Assembly: GCF_000003815.2 (NCBI RefSeq)
Contig: NC_049980.1
Location: 20,919,248-20,969,982 of the forward strand
Direction of reading: 5' to 3'
Length of the DNA: 50,735 bases
DNA from: Branchiostoma floridae
Lineage: Eukaryota > Chordata > Leptocardii > Amphioxiformes > Branchiostomatidae
The position numbers and the translations under genes are program-made. This document shows, piece by piece, positions 12,301-24,300 of this stretch. Below the pieces are notes generated by a model. It was not told where the DNA came from. It saw nothing but the letters and a program-made list of their open reading frames with translations, and made no database searches. The stretch's first letter is position 1; every line of letters starts with the position of its first letter.

Positions 12301-15300
12301 AGTATAGTTGTTTCTTCCTTGTGAACTAAGAAAATATGTATGTATCATACATTCATATGTTCTTGAGTCTAAGTACTTTGAGGTTTGATTAACAGGCACA
12401 AATAAATAACCAACTACACCAATTGGCAAAGGCAGGAAGTCAGCATGCCTGGATATGTAGTTATGTGACCTACCTAGTAGTATTCAGTTGGTAGGCATCA
12501 AGCTACTAATTACCACTTAATTTGGGTGTCCAGAGATTTTCCAAATTCTGTCATTTTTGGATACTATGATTCATTTTCTTAGCCTCAATCTGTCATATTT
12601 TTTTCTTAGCACTCCCTCTTCAGAATAGAAGGAGGAAGCTTCAATGCTTAGAGGGTGTATACAAAAGGGATCACAACATTCCTCCTGGCTTGTGAATACA
12701 AAGTCCAGGCCTTCAGAATATGCCCTCTGACCCCTTTATGCAAATCGCTTGGCAGTAGAACATATGCCTGTGTTGTTATTACAGTAAACCAAGGGTCAGA
12801 GACAATGGAGTCTGGACATGATTGTCCATTCATACCTGGAACATTTAGAGTTCAACTACAACTTGAACTCTAGATTGGGTTACATTGAATTTTATGGATG
12901 ACATTAACACTGCTCACAAATTGTGTCAAATATTGATTGTTTTAGTGAGATAATTTTCTACCTTTTCGGTTGTCAAATTTTATAGTTCATACAAAAAAGG
13001 TTGTAGGGTTTTGAGTATTTGTGGAAATAAGAATGATGATACACAGAGATACATGAAGCATACAGAAATTCAAGCATTATGGGTGTCGATTGAAATTAGA
13101 AAAAATGTTTTGTTCATGATACCTTAGTGTTGTGAAATGGTGGCAGAATGAATTGTGTGATACATACATCATTAGGAAAAAGAGGATCATGAGGTTAATT
13201 TTTAGTTACTAAAAAGAACAAAAATCATTTTAAGTAAATGAGGATTGCTCAGCTTCGGTGGCCCACCCTGTCTGGCACCACAACCAAGCTCATCACACAA
13301 AAGCAGTTCTGCTAACAAATAGGTTTTGCCTGGGGACATGGTGTAATTGAAGCAGCTAATATTAACATTTACAGCAGGTGCTTATCAGTGTGACTCAATC
13401 CCAAGCCTTCCAGGCGTACCCTGTGGCAGCCGCTGCTGCTCAACAAAGAAATTTGTCTGTAATGAACGCTTGCACAGTGTTCAAACCAGTATGCTCACAC
13501 TGTAATGGCCACTCACGTCACACAAATGCTAGGCTTACACTGCAAATCTGCTAAAGCTGATGTCACATGCTAAGTGATACAGATTTCAATGATCAGGTAA
13601 CGTAATTAGTATGAAACCTAGTGGGAAATTACTTAGGCAAGTGTAATTTCCAACACCATATTTCTACAATGCCTAATCCCTGTGGAGAGTGCATATCTAG
13701 TGCAGGGGAACACAGCACAAATGCAGATTTAATATTTAATAACATTTCTTGCCCCGAGTGATAACAATGATATGAAAGAAATGAGTGCTTAATCAAACGT
13801 TAATTACCAAATGAAAGAGTAATGTTTATGTTTAAGGTGCATTTGATAATTTTTTTTGTGTAGGTGGGTGGGGGCACTCATGCCTCTGGTCATGTTATCA
13901 CATCACCAGCTAGTACATAACTTATCAGAAAAAAACTCCTGAAAATATTCTTTGCAGATAGTAAATCCCTCTAAAGCTTCATAGTTGATCAAAGGATATG
14001 TAAGAGTATCATGATTGTCTGTTGTTCGAATAACTACTCCCATATATTTTGCCGAGGGGGGGCTATACACAATACAGTTGATACACACACATGGCATCAT
14101 CACTAATGCTACAACAGACCAACCGTATGTTAGGCAAGGCGAACCACACAAATAACAATCTTCACTGTTGAGACTACTTTACTTCAGGAGTGTTTTTAGT
14201 TTCCACGCACTTTGCTTTACTGCCACTTAACCCAATATGGCGAACCATGCCCACAAAGCTCTGGTATTTGGGACGCTGCCAGTAATGTGGAAGTGCCATA
14301 AGCAACTGTGTACAAAGGCTTGGTGTGGTCTGCCGAAAGTTTGTGCTGGGAGCAAAGACAGACTTTCCAATGAAGATTTAGAAGTCTATGAGAATAGTAA
14401 ACCCACCAAGCAATGATCGAGGTGTCCAGACAAGACAAAAGAGAAGTTCAATACAGATATGGGTGGTGGGTTAATTCAGGTGACCCATGAAGCAGCTGCT
14501 TTAGGAGACTGCTCTGGGTCAGCTCCAGTCATCTTTCACAGGTCTCCAATTTACTTCATCCTAAAAATAACATTTGAATGAAAATATATGTGACAACAAA
14601 GGAAAATGGTAGTTTATAGAGCATGCTAGGTTGGCACTTAGGATATTTGTGCCTGAATTGAAATTGATCCATTTAGTACTGTAAGTACATGTATTTTCCT
14701 TCTGAATTTCAATGCATTTCTTTCATAAACTTCTTTTTAAAGAGTAAGGCTTAGAATTGTAACAATGCATCAAAGTACAGTCTCTTGGCACATAATCCAA
14801 CAACAATAGAAACGGACACTGTAACAAAATCTGTAACAAATCTCAACCAGTTGTACAGAAAAAAATCTCCCAAGGCCATCCCTCACAGTTGATGTGCAAA
14901 TGGTGGGAATGAATTATTAAGAACAGACCGTATTGTGTTGTGTGACATTTACTGTCTAGGGTGGATTAAAGGTTCACCTGGAGGGGGTGCAAACAGCAGC
15001 TGTATCCTGCCTGAACCAGAGGACCTGACCTGGGGTCATGCAGAATGAATGTCAGGGAGTGTTGTTGCTTGATCTCTTTTGAATCATGGTTTAGTTATCA
15101 CAGAAAGATAGGACCATCAAAAAGATTTGACGTTGACTAAACAGCGCAGAGCACTCAGCTGGATTTGCGGCATTTGAACCATTTGGAGCATTCCGGTTTG
15201 AAGCCCTCGGGCTAGACAGCCCACTGTACTTAGTGGCAGATTTTCCTCGCGTATGTGTCAAACAAAGGCAACCACTACATGAACAAGCAGGCATCTTCAG

Positions 15301-18300
15301 AGCCTTGTTGATTTTATCAGTCAGGGAGGTGGAAGTGCCACAGTTAGCCTCTACTACAGCTTGATGTCTCAGCCATCCGTCTACATCTGCCATACAGGGA
15401 GACTGACTAACTTACTTTCACTGAAAGAAAAACATGAAGCAACTGGAACTGTTGTGAATACAGTACTTATGGGTTCCAGATAGCTTGTAAGATGGAGTGG
15501 TACCATTTTGTAAGTAAGGGTTATCAAGAATGCTTAGAGGAGAATCTTGGCCAAATTCTAATCTAAGTACTTAAAAATGCACACTATTCCAGGTGACTTT
15601 TGTTAAGTACAGTTGTTTGGACGGAAGGTAGACTTTGATGACTGAGCCCTCCGGCACTTCAGGCCGATAACTGCCCCACTATCCCCCTATAATCACCGTG
15701 TCTCATCCACAGGCTGCAAATTACGTACAATGATGAAATTAGTGGGTATGCGTGGGCTATTATTGTAGTTCCTACATCATACAGCCTTAGTCTAACTCTA
15801 ACCTACAATGTAGGCAAACATTTCTGCTAGTTGAAACCATGCTAGCTGCTTATGTTGTTATGTAGCTAATGTCATGTAAATCTGAGTAATGATGACTTTT
15901 ATTTCTCATCTATGAGACGTTAATTCTTCATTTACATTTTATTTGCTCAAGTATACAAATGTATTTCCTGACTGTGATAACAAGGACTCAAAAAAGTACA
16001 TTGTTTTCCCGAGTAAAAGATAGATAAATGCTAAGTGTGGGATGTGAACTGTACAACTGACTGCACAGCAGATAAGATTGCTCAGACTGTTTGGGGATGT
16101 CGTTTAGAAAGTAATCTACTAGCTTGCAGCTAGTAGAAAGCTGTCCCTGACCAGTTTACACAGCTGCCTGGCACCAGAAAGCCTCTGCAGAGCTCCAGTA
16201 GGGGAAGTCACCATGGAGCAGACCCCTGTCCATAGTAACTGGGTCACATTTATTTGGCTTCCTTTGTAAACATTGTACAGTCTGGGTGGGTGAAGGATCA
16301 GTGCAACTCACAGCCCCTTCCCCTGTGACAAATGAAAAGGAAGTTTTTCCCCCCATGAGAAAGATAACAAAGGAAACTGTGATATGCTTTTTGATAATTG
16401 AGACATGATGACTGGACATTGATTACATACATGTGTATGATTGTCCCCACATCACTGTCCACCATCATTGTTCTATCGCAGGTGTGGGAATGTGCACAAC
16501 AGAACAAATATAATTGCTGCTTGTTTGGTGCGAGAAACCTTCTATAAATGTGTTAGCAGCAGTCATCTGACGCACAACAATGTTGAAACAAATACAAAGC
16601 TGACTGAAATATGGATTGTTATGGTAATGTAATCCTGGACCACTTGATTTAGGAATTGATGCATGTCATGCAAGTCTACATTATATTACAAATATATAAA
16701 AGATTTATATGCAGCAGTGCATGGAACCCTTCCTACAGTCCTGTAGCATTGATGTGGTACCAAGAGAGGCAGACAGGCATGTTGTCAAATCTCACGCACA
16801 GTCACAGTCACAACCAAGCACAAGCAGGATGTCATTGTCATGGTCAGGTAAAGTTTGAGAAGCATAAGTTTTTATCTGATATCCATATGTAGGGTGTTGA
16901 ACTTTGCAATAGATGGACATAGAGAAGAGACAGATTTCTACATTGCTGTTATTAAAGATTATACCCCCCTCCCTCTTATGCAGCTAATGGCCAAAACTAA
17001 CCATGTTAAACTCAAAGTGAGAGGTGGATGCAAAGCAGACATTGATTTTCCAAATGGCCAGAAATGGACCAAAGCTTGGCCCATGTGCCATTACATTAGT
17101 CACAAGATATGTAACAACAGGTCCCCTGGTTACCAGATAAGAGCTTTTCTTTGGAGACATTCTCCTTTTCTCCACCATGTTCAACGCTTAAGTATCACCC
17201 TTTAATATCACACAGTAAAAACTGCCAGGCATGGAGACTGACTTTCTTGTCAGGAGTATTTGGCAGCTTTGATACATTCACCAATTCACTTGGAAGGGCT
17301 AATGTTTAAGGAGCTTCAAATGTGTTTGGGTTGGCAGAGGATTTCTCATTACCCTGTTTGTTATTCTGTTGCCAGTTGGGCTGACATAGCACATGTCCAA
17401 CACCAATATTGGGCACTGAGTAAAGGGGGAAGTGAGCCTGTAAAGGCTGTATGGTTTAGTGCTGTTGCAAAATAATCTTCCATTCAAAGGGAGTATGTGC
17501 TGAAAATATTTTTTTTGCAATTCTCACTCATTCAATTGTTGCACAATTTTCTTGTTCTTGACAAAGTTCTTGACAAAAGACTATCTACCTAAATGAGGAA
17601 TGTATTTTCAAAACAAAAGATACTGTTGTGATGGAAGATTCCGATTTGACTGCAAATGAAATGCAGTTAGAACAGGAAAACAGCACTGCTGTTGTGGGGT
17701 AGTGTGGTTACCATTCCTGCCATCTATCTGGGACATCCTGGAGACTTGTACTCAGTTACAGGCTTATGATCAAATATGGAATTGCTAAGATTGGCTACAC
17801 TAGGGGGGGATGAAGTGCATGAGAAGAATGGATTGTTGGAATTGGTAGTGCCCCTTCAACTGATGACATATACAAGAGGGCCATATTGATTTCATCACCT
17901 GGCCCTCTTGCTTTGGGTCATAGCCTCCGCTATTGCATCAATGGTGCACAAAATGGTGGCAATTACAGGAATTTCATAATGCTCATGGGGTAAGTCCTTG
18001 GTAAGGTTATATGGCTTTATGTACAAACAGAAGGGGGTGCTTTCGGTATGTACTGAAGCTAGCTGGACTCACATCTGTGCTAAAATCGTAGTTTGATTTG
18101 TTCTTCACAGATGGAAAATCTACTGGATCAATACAATTCCCACTCAATAGCTCATTGTTCACATCAGTGAATGGCAATGCCACACACCAGGAACCTGCAT
18201 GACCCCTTCACCATCCCTTAAGTTAACACAAACATGTATGCCAGTTGCAAGACACAACATGACTTGTATAACACAGTACAAAGTAAGAAATGCATTGCTG

Positions 18301-21300
18301 CATTGCAACAATATTAGAGATACCAGGGTATTCTGTGCTGGTTGTGATTGTTGTGAAAAGAATGGATACTTAGTTCCATAAGTTTGGACTGGTGCCACCA
18401 GCCATTGTAATTCCAAAATTTTACCTCAAGTAAAGTGATTGTCAATCAAGTAAATGCTTACGCATTCATGTTTAGAACTACTAGTAGTACTTTCTAAGTA
18501 CATGTACTACTAGTTCTGTAGTTGTATGAAAAAGTACCAGTGTTGAATTGTGTTCTAAGTCATATGAATAATATTGTTATGAGAATTTCTGCAGATGTTA
18601 GGCTGCCCCCCTCTCTTGATTTATTACCATATGCAGATTACAAACAAAGTGATATGAATATGTCCCAGAGCAAATACCAAGAAGGTTAAAAGGGTGCACC
18701 AAGCCAAGACTGACCTAACTGAGATAACCTTGTTATTTCTGGCCCCTTTCGTTTGTTATACTACAGATGATTTGCCTATAGTATAAGTACACTATAAAGG
18801 ACTCCGAATGAAGTAATGGCAGTGATAAAACAAACAAAAACAAACAAACATGGATGGCTTGGATTTATTTTCCAGGTGTTTCAATGTATGACTATTACTA
18901 CTGACCTAGAATTGAAAAATTGCTTCAAAACACTGGGAAAAAACCTCCTTTACCCTTCTAACATGACATTGAGTCCCTGTAAAAAAAATCTAGATTTACA
19001 GTACATGGTTGTGGGGGTGCAGGCAACCTTTGACACAGTATGTTGGCCTTAGACCCCGCCAAGCAAATTACTTCAGCGTGTAATTATGCATGAAATTTCA
19101 TGAACCAGGTGGCACAGGGACTGTTCTGCATGTTAATTATATATGATGCTAAACAAAAGACAGTGTCTGTTGGACGTCAATCTATGTACCCTGCAATTGG
19201 TTAATAAATTTTTATCGCTGAGACTTAAATAATATGTGACATTGTTTTATTTTAAAGATAGAAATGGTGAGTGAAAAAATTGTCTGGCACTGCAACAATT
19301 TATTTAAGTACCAATGTAGATGTAATACACACCAAGTGTGTGCTTCAGTTAATGACTAGAGCACAAAAGTGTCTTTTATTGATGCAGGTATCTAAAAGTA
19401 CAGTTTACATATGTGCTGTAAAACCTGGTAACATAACGTGATGTACACATGTGCTGTAGAACCTGGTAGCAATAACGTCAGAATTGGGCTCAGAAGTAGA
19501 ACATACAGGCTTCCTGCCTTGTGGCCTACAGCAGAATTCCTTTGATGTTTTCAGGAGGTTCTTCAGGTCAGGACACTGTAATGTGCCCTGTCAATTAAGG
19601 AACATCTGTGTTCGAGCCAGAAAGGGCAAGTCTTGGCAAAAGCTAAGACTTTTTGAAGATAATTTGGCAGAAAAAGTCATTAGAAATTGAATGCTGGAAC
19701 TGGCAGTTATACATGTATCTGTGTATTGCCTAACTTTTTGTGTGTGAAGATGTGCTTTACTCAAAGAATGCCTAACTCGACGTTGAGTATGGGTTGCTGT
19801 GAAAATTGCTTGTACCAGTGGTAGTCCTGGAAACTGTCACATTCTTTTGTAGACTATTTCATGTTTTGCATGATGATCATTACTAAATGTGAACACTTGA
19901 ACATGTGCAAGTTGTAAATGTGGCATTTGTCCTGTGTTTCTCCAGGTTCAGTGACTCGCCTACCAGTGATCTAGAAGTCAGGACCCCCAAAGGTAGAGGC
20001 AAGCGAGCAAGGTCAACAACAAACACCCCCCAGGATGACCCCACCTATCAGGGTCCACCAGATGCACGAAAGCTGCGCAGCAACGGAAAACCTGGCCGTA
20101 AAGCTGGGCACGGGCGCAGGACACCCACCGGCAGTGGCAGAGGGGAAGACTTCAACTCTGGCACTGGGGGAAAACGGAAGGGGAAGCCGCCTACCGATTT
20201 GGACTTGAACTCGAGCTCTGAGGATGTGAAACCCAGCAAGAGGATACGTACAAACTCCCGTGGCACACCCACCACTCCCCAGGGTGATGGGTCCATGCCG
20301 GCCCTGATAGAGTGTCCGCATGCAAACTGTAACAAGAAGTACAAACATATCAATGGACTGAGGTACCACCAGGCACATGCACATTTGGATGACGAGGAAA
20401 CAAAAGAGGAGGAAAAGGAGGAGGACAGTGTCGATCACTGCAGTGCTGCTTCCAGCATCCCCATTAAAGAGGAGAAACTGTTGACTTCTTGTGCAGAAAA
20501 ACTGCAATCAGACCTGAGCATACAAAACTTTGCCGTCTTTGGCAGTTCACAAGACAGCAACAGTAAAAAGCCTATAGACAGTTTGGAGGCGTTGGATTCC
20601 CTCCAGAGAAGAGAACACGAAAGCCTTCAGAAGAAGGATGTTGATCTCAAGAAGGTTAAGGCAGAGGCAATAAGTGAGTATGATTTCCCTGGATGTCCAT
20701 CCCCGACCATACAGAAACCGGCTGTTCAAGTCAAGTGTGCAAAGAGCAAACATGACTTTTCACCTAGGAAAACACCAAAAAGTCCTGGTCGTGGTACTAA
20801 TCCTGCTCATGGTGTTTTTGGAATAAAGAAGGAACCTGTCATGGTTACTCAAGCCGGTACATGGCAGCCGCCTGTGTCCGTGCCACCACACACTGCAGTC
20901 TCAAATTCGTCAGCTGCAGTCGCCACCAAAACCTCTCATGGACCGGACACTCCCGCAGATGTGACAGGTGGTGCACCTGACCCAACCCTTGGCACACCAG
21001 CTGTTGGCATGTTACACATGTCACCAGCCAGTGTCAGTCAGCAGACATCTGTTATTCAGAGCACTGGTTCTCACCTGGACAGACCGAAAAGTTTAGAGAC
21101 TGGAAAGAAGTCCAGCCATGCCAGCAGTGGGTCTAAGGGGGAGAAATCATCGAAGTCGAAAACTGCTCGTCCAATTGCACCTGCTCCTCCGGTCCCACAG
21201 CTGATCGCCATTCCTGCCACGTTCTCATCTGCAAGTGTTGTTGCCCCGGCTGGAATGCAGGCTATTAGCACTATGGCACAAACCACACCTAAGAGCCCTA

Positions 21301-24300
21301 CAACCTCAGCCTTGAAACCGATTCAGCCCAAGCCAACCATCATGGGAGAGCCAACACCTCAGAGTATCTCCATTCCTAGTTTTAAGGAGAAGAAGCATAA
21401 GCAAAAGAGGAAAATAAAGGATGGGGACAAAGTTGCAAAAGAGGAAAAGAGCAAAAAAGAATCAAGGGGACCAAAAGCAGATGAAAAGTCTGAATACAGT
21501 TCTGCAAAAGATGGCACAGCTAAACTTCTTGGGGATGGAAACTCTGGCAAACATGTTACAGAAGCACAGCTGAGTGCAGGCCATCATATGTCTAATGGGA
21601 TTGACTTGCAGAGAGCTGAAGGGAAAGGTTCTCTGCTAGCAAGCCCCAAAGATCTGGATGGCCCAAACAGTAGTTTGTATTCTGATACTGGAAACGTGCT
21701 CGGCTTGAAGCCGCTACATGTCATTACGCCAGGAATCCAGTCTGCTACAGCAGACGACAAACAGTCGGCCAGCAGCCCTGCCTACTCGGACATCTCTGAC
21801 GATGGAAACGAGCAGGCGGAGGGCAGGGCAGTGGAGTCCAAGCACAAAGGGAAGGCTGCAGCGTCTCTGGAACCTGTAGGATCACCGTCTGCCACACCAC
21901 CGCTGGCAAGCCAGGCACTGGGAAAGCAGGAGGCCGGGTCTCAAGTTCGCTTTCAGTCCCATTACGCTTCCATACAAACTCCCTTCACTGCCACCAGCAC
22001 CACGTTGACTCAGGGTAAGGAGATCAAACAGGAGCCTGAGGACACAGACAGGCCGGGGAATGACGAGAAGCACGAGTCAGACTCCAGAGGGGAACCGCAG
22101 GCCAAGAAACCGCGCACCAGCCAGACTCCATCTCAGGAATCCATGTCGTCGCCTCACCCGCAGGATTCACAGCAAAGGACCAGTCAGCAGCAACAAGCTG
22201 CTTACGCACAATATCAGCATCAACAGTACCAGTACCTCGCCTACCATGGCTACAGGATAGACCCAGCATATCATAACTACCTGATGGCAGCCGACCCGCA
22301 GTACAGGCAGCAGTATGAACAGTACTACATACAGGAGCAAACCAGGTTAAGAGCAGAGCAGGAACAAAGAATGAAGGACCCAGAAAAGGTAGACAAGCCC
22401 AGAGAATCAAACTCCCATGGCGAACATAGCAAGAAGGATGACAAAGACAGCAAAGAGCATGAGCACACGGACTCGTCCAAACCCCCACAGTTAGAGCCAA
22501 TTAAGGATAGGACTAAAGAAGAGGCATCTCGGAGTGAGAAGGCTTCACCAGTTCATAAAACCATGACATACCCTTCCCAGCCACCACCCCTCAAAAGGGC
22601 TGATGATGCTGACAGCCTGAAGGCCAAACAGACTGAGAACCACCAGATCATGAAGGAAAATATTGAGCTGAAGACCCAGCTTGAATCTACAACTCCACGG
22701 CAACAGCAACAACAAGGTTAGAACAACTGACACAGTACAGTCTGTCTTTTCAGTATCAGACTCTATGCAGATAATACAGATTAGTCATTCTAAACAAATT
22801 ATGATAATGCTCGAAAAATGTCTACTGCAATAGTTTCACCACAGATAATACAGATTTTAGTCATTCTAAACAAATTATGATAATGCTTGAAAAATGTCTA
22901 CTGCAATAGTTTCACCACAGATATTACAGATTAGTCATTCTAAACAAATTATGATAATGCTTTAAAAATATCTACTGCAATAGATTGACAAGCTTAATTT
23001 TTTTGTAGGAGATGGGGTGCTATATTGACTGAGACTTGTATGATAAGATAATCTTCTAATGTTTATGTGAAAAACTAACCCAAAGATGAATCCTTGCAGG
23101 TGCTGCAGGCACAGGGAATAACTTTGACCCCAGGCTGTTGTATAAGCAGCAGGAGGAGATGAGACAGTACTACCTGATCCAGCAGAAACTCATGGAGGAG
23201 AGGAGAACTGAGGAAGAACACCGTAGGCATGGGCACAGCGCAGACAAGGCCCCACACGGCCACATCTCAGATAAAAGCTCACATGGACATGCCTCTGATA
23301 AGGCCCTTCATGACCAAAGCACTGACAAGGCCTCTCATAGTCACAGTTCTGAAAAGTCCTCTCACGGTCACAGTTCTGAAAAGTCCTCTCACGGTCACAG
23401 TTCAGAAAAGGCCTCTCACAGTCACAGTTCAGAAAGGGCCTCTCATGGACACAGTTCAGAAAAGGCCTCTCACAGTCACAGTTCAGAAAAGTCCTCTCAC
23501 GGTCATCATAGTGATAGGGTTCCCAGACCAGACAGTAGAGAAGGAGACCCAAAACTTCAGCGTGACAGGCCTAAGAAAGACATGGAGACAGAAAGGAGAG
23601 CTTCTGATGACAAACATCGCAGTGAAAAACATCACCACAAAGAGGCTGCTGCTGGGTCAAGTTTGAGTTTGAAACCAAACAGCAGGACACAAAGCCCCGC
23701 TCCCCGGAGAGACAGCCCTGTGGCTGGTTCTTCAGCAGAAAACACCAAGGACTCCAAGGAACATTCCAGGGACTCAACAGACTCAAAAGACAGGAGCAGA
23801 CCTCCCAGTCAAGAAAGAGCAAAGGACAGAGGTTCCCCTATGGACAGATCCTCTCCTAGACATGTACCTTATCAGTACATGCAACAGTACAGTCCTTACA
23901 TGCACCCATATGCTGCTATGCACCTGGACCCGGCCTACAGAGGAATGTACCCCATAGGCTATGCAGGTGCTCCGTATGTCCATCCACAGTTCCGGTACCA
24001 AGGAGACCCGGCAGGTTCACCACAACAAGTCCTCGGCTCGTCATACAAAGGTCAGTCTAGTAGTCCACACGATCGTCCTTCTGCCATTTCACCAGCTTCA
24101 AGTAAAGGCAAATCTGAGCATAATGGGGGGCCCTTCCCTCCCCCCGCCAAACCGGCTCATGACACGACAGGGCAGAGTGGGAAGCCAGCCACGTCGACGT
24201 CCTCCAGACCCAAGTCTGCTCAGGGCAAGCCGGCGGCAGAAGCAGCGGAGAAGACGAGTGGAGAGGCGGTGCCCCAGCTGCATCACGTGCACACCCACCA

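Noticed and set aside
15091-15393. 100-codon minus-strand frame with Cys-rich middle
   Set aside because: Cys residues do not form a known finger pattern. No conserved block; treated as chance or very old repeat.
16855-17205. 116-codon plus-strand frame in the second large intron
   Set aside because: No recognisable motif or coding bias.
20013-20507. 164-codon minus-strand frame opposite the large zinc-finger exon
   Set aside because: Shadow of the conserved plus-strand coding frame.
22024-22500. 158-codon minus-strand frame opposite the same exon
   Set aside because: Shadow of the GC-rich Gln/Tyr coding region.
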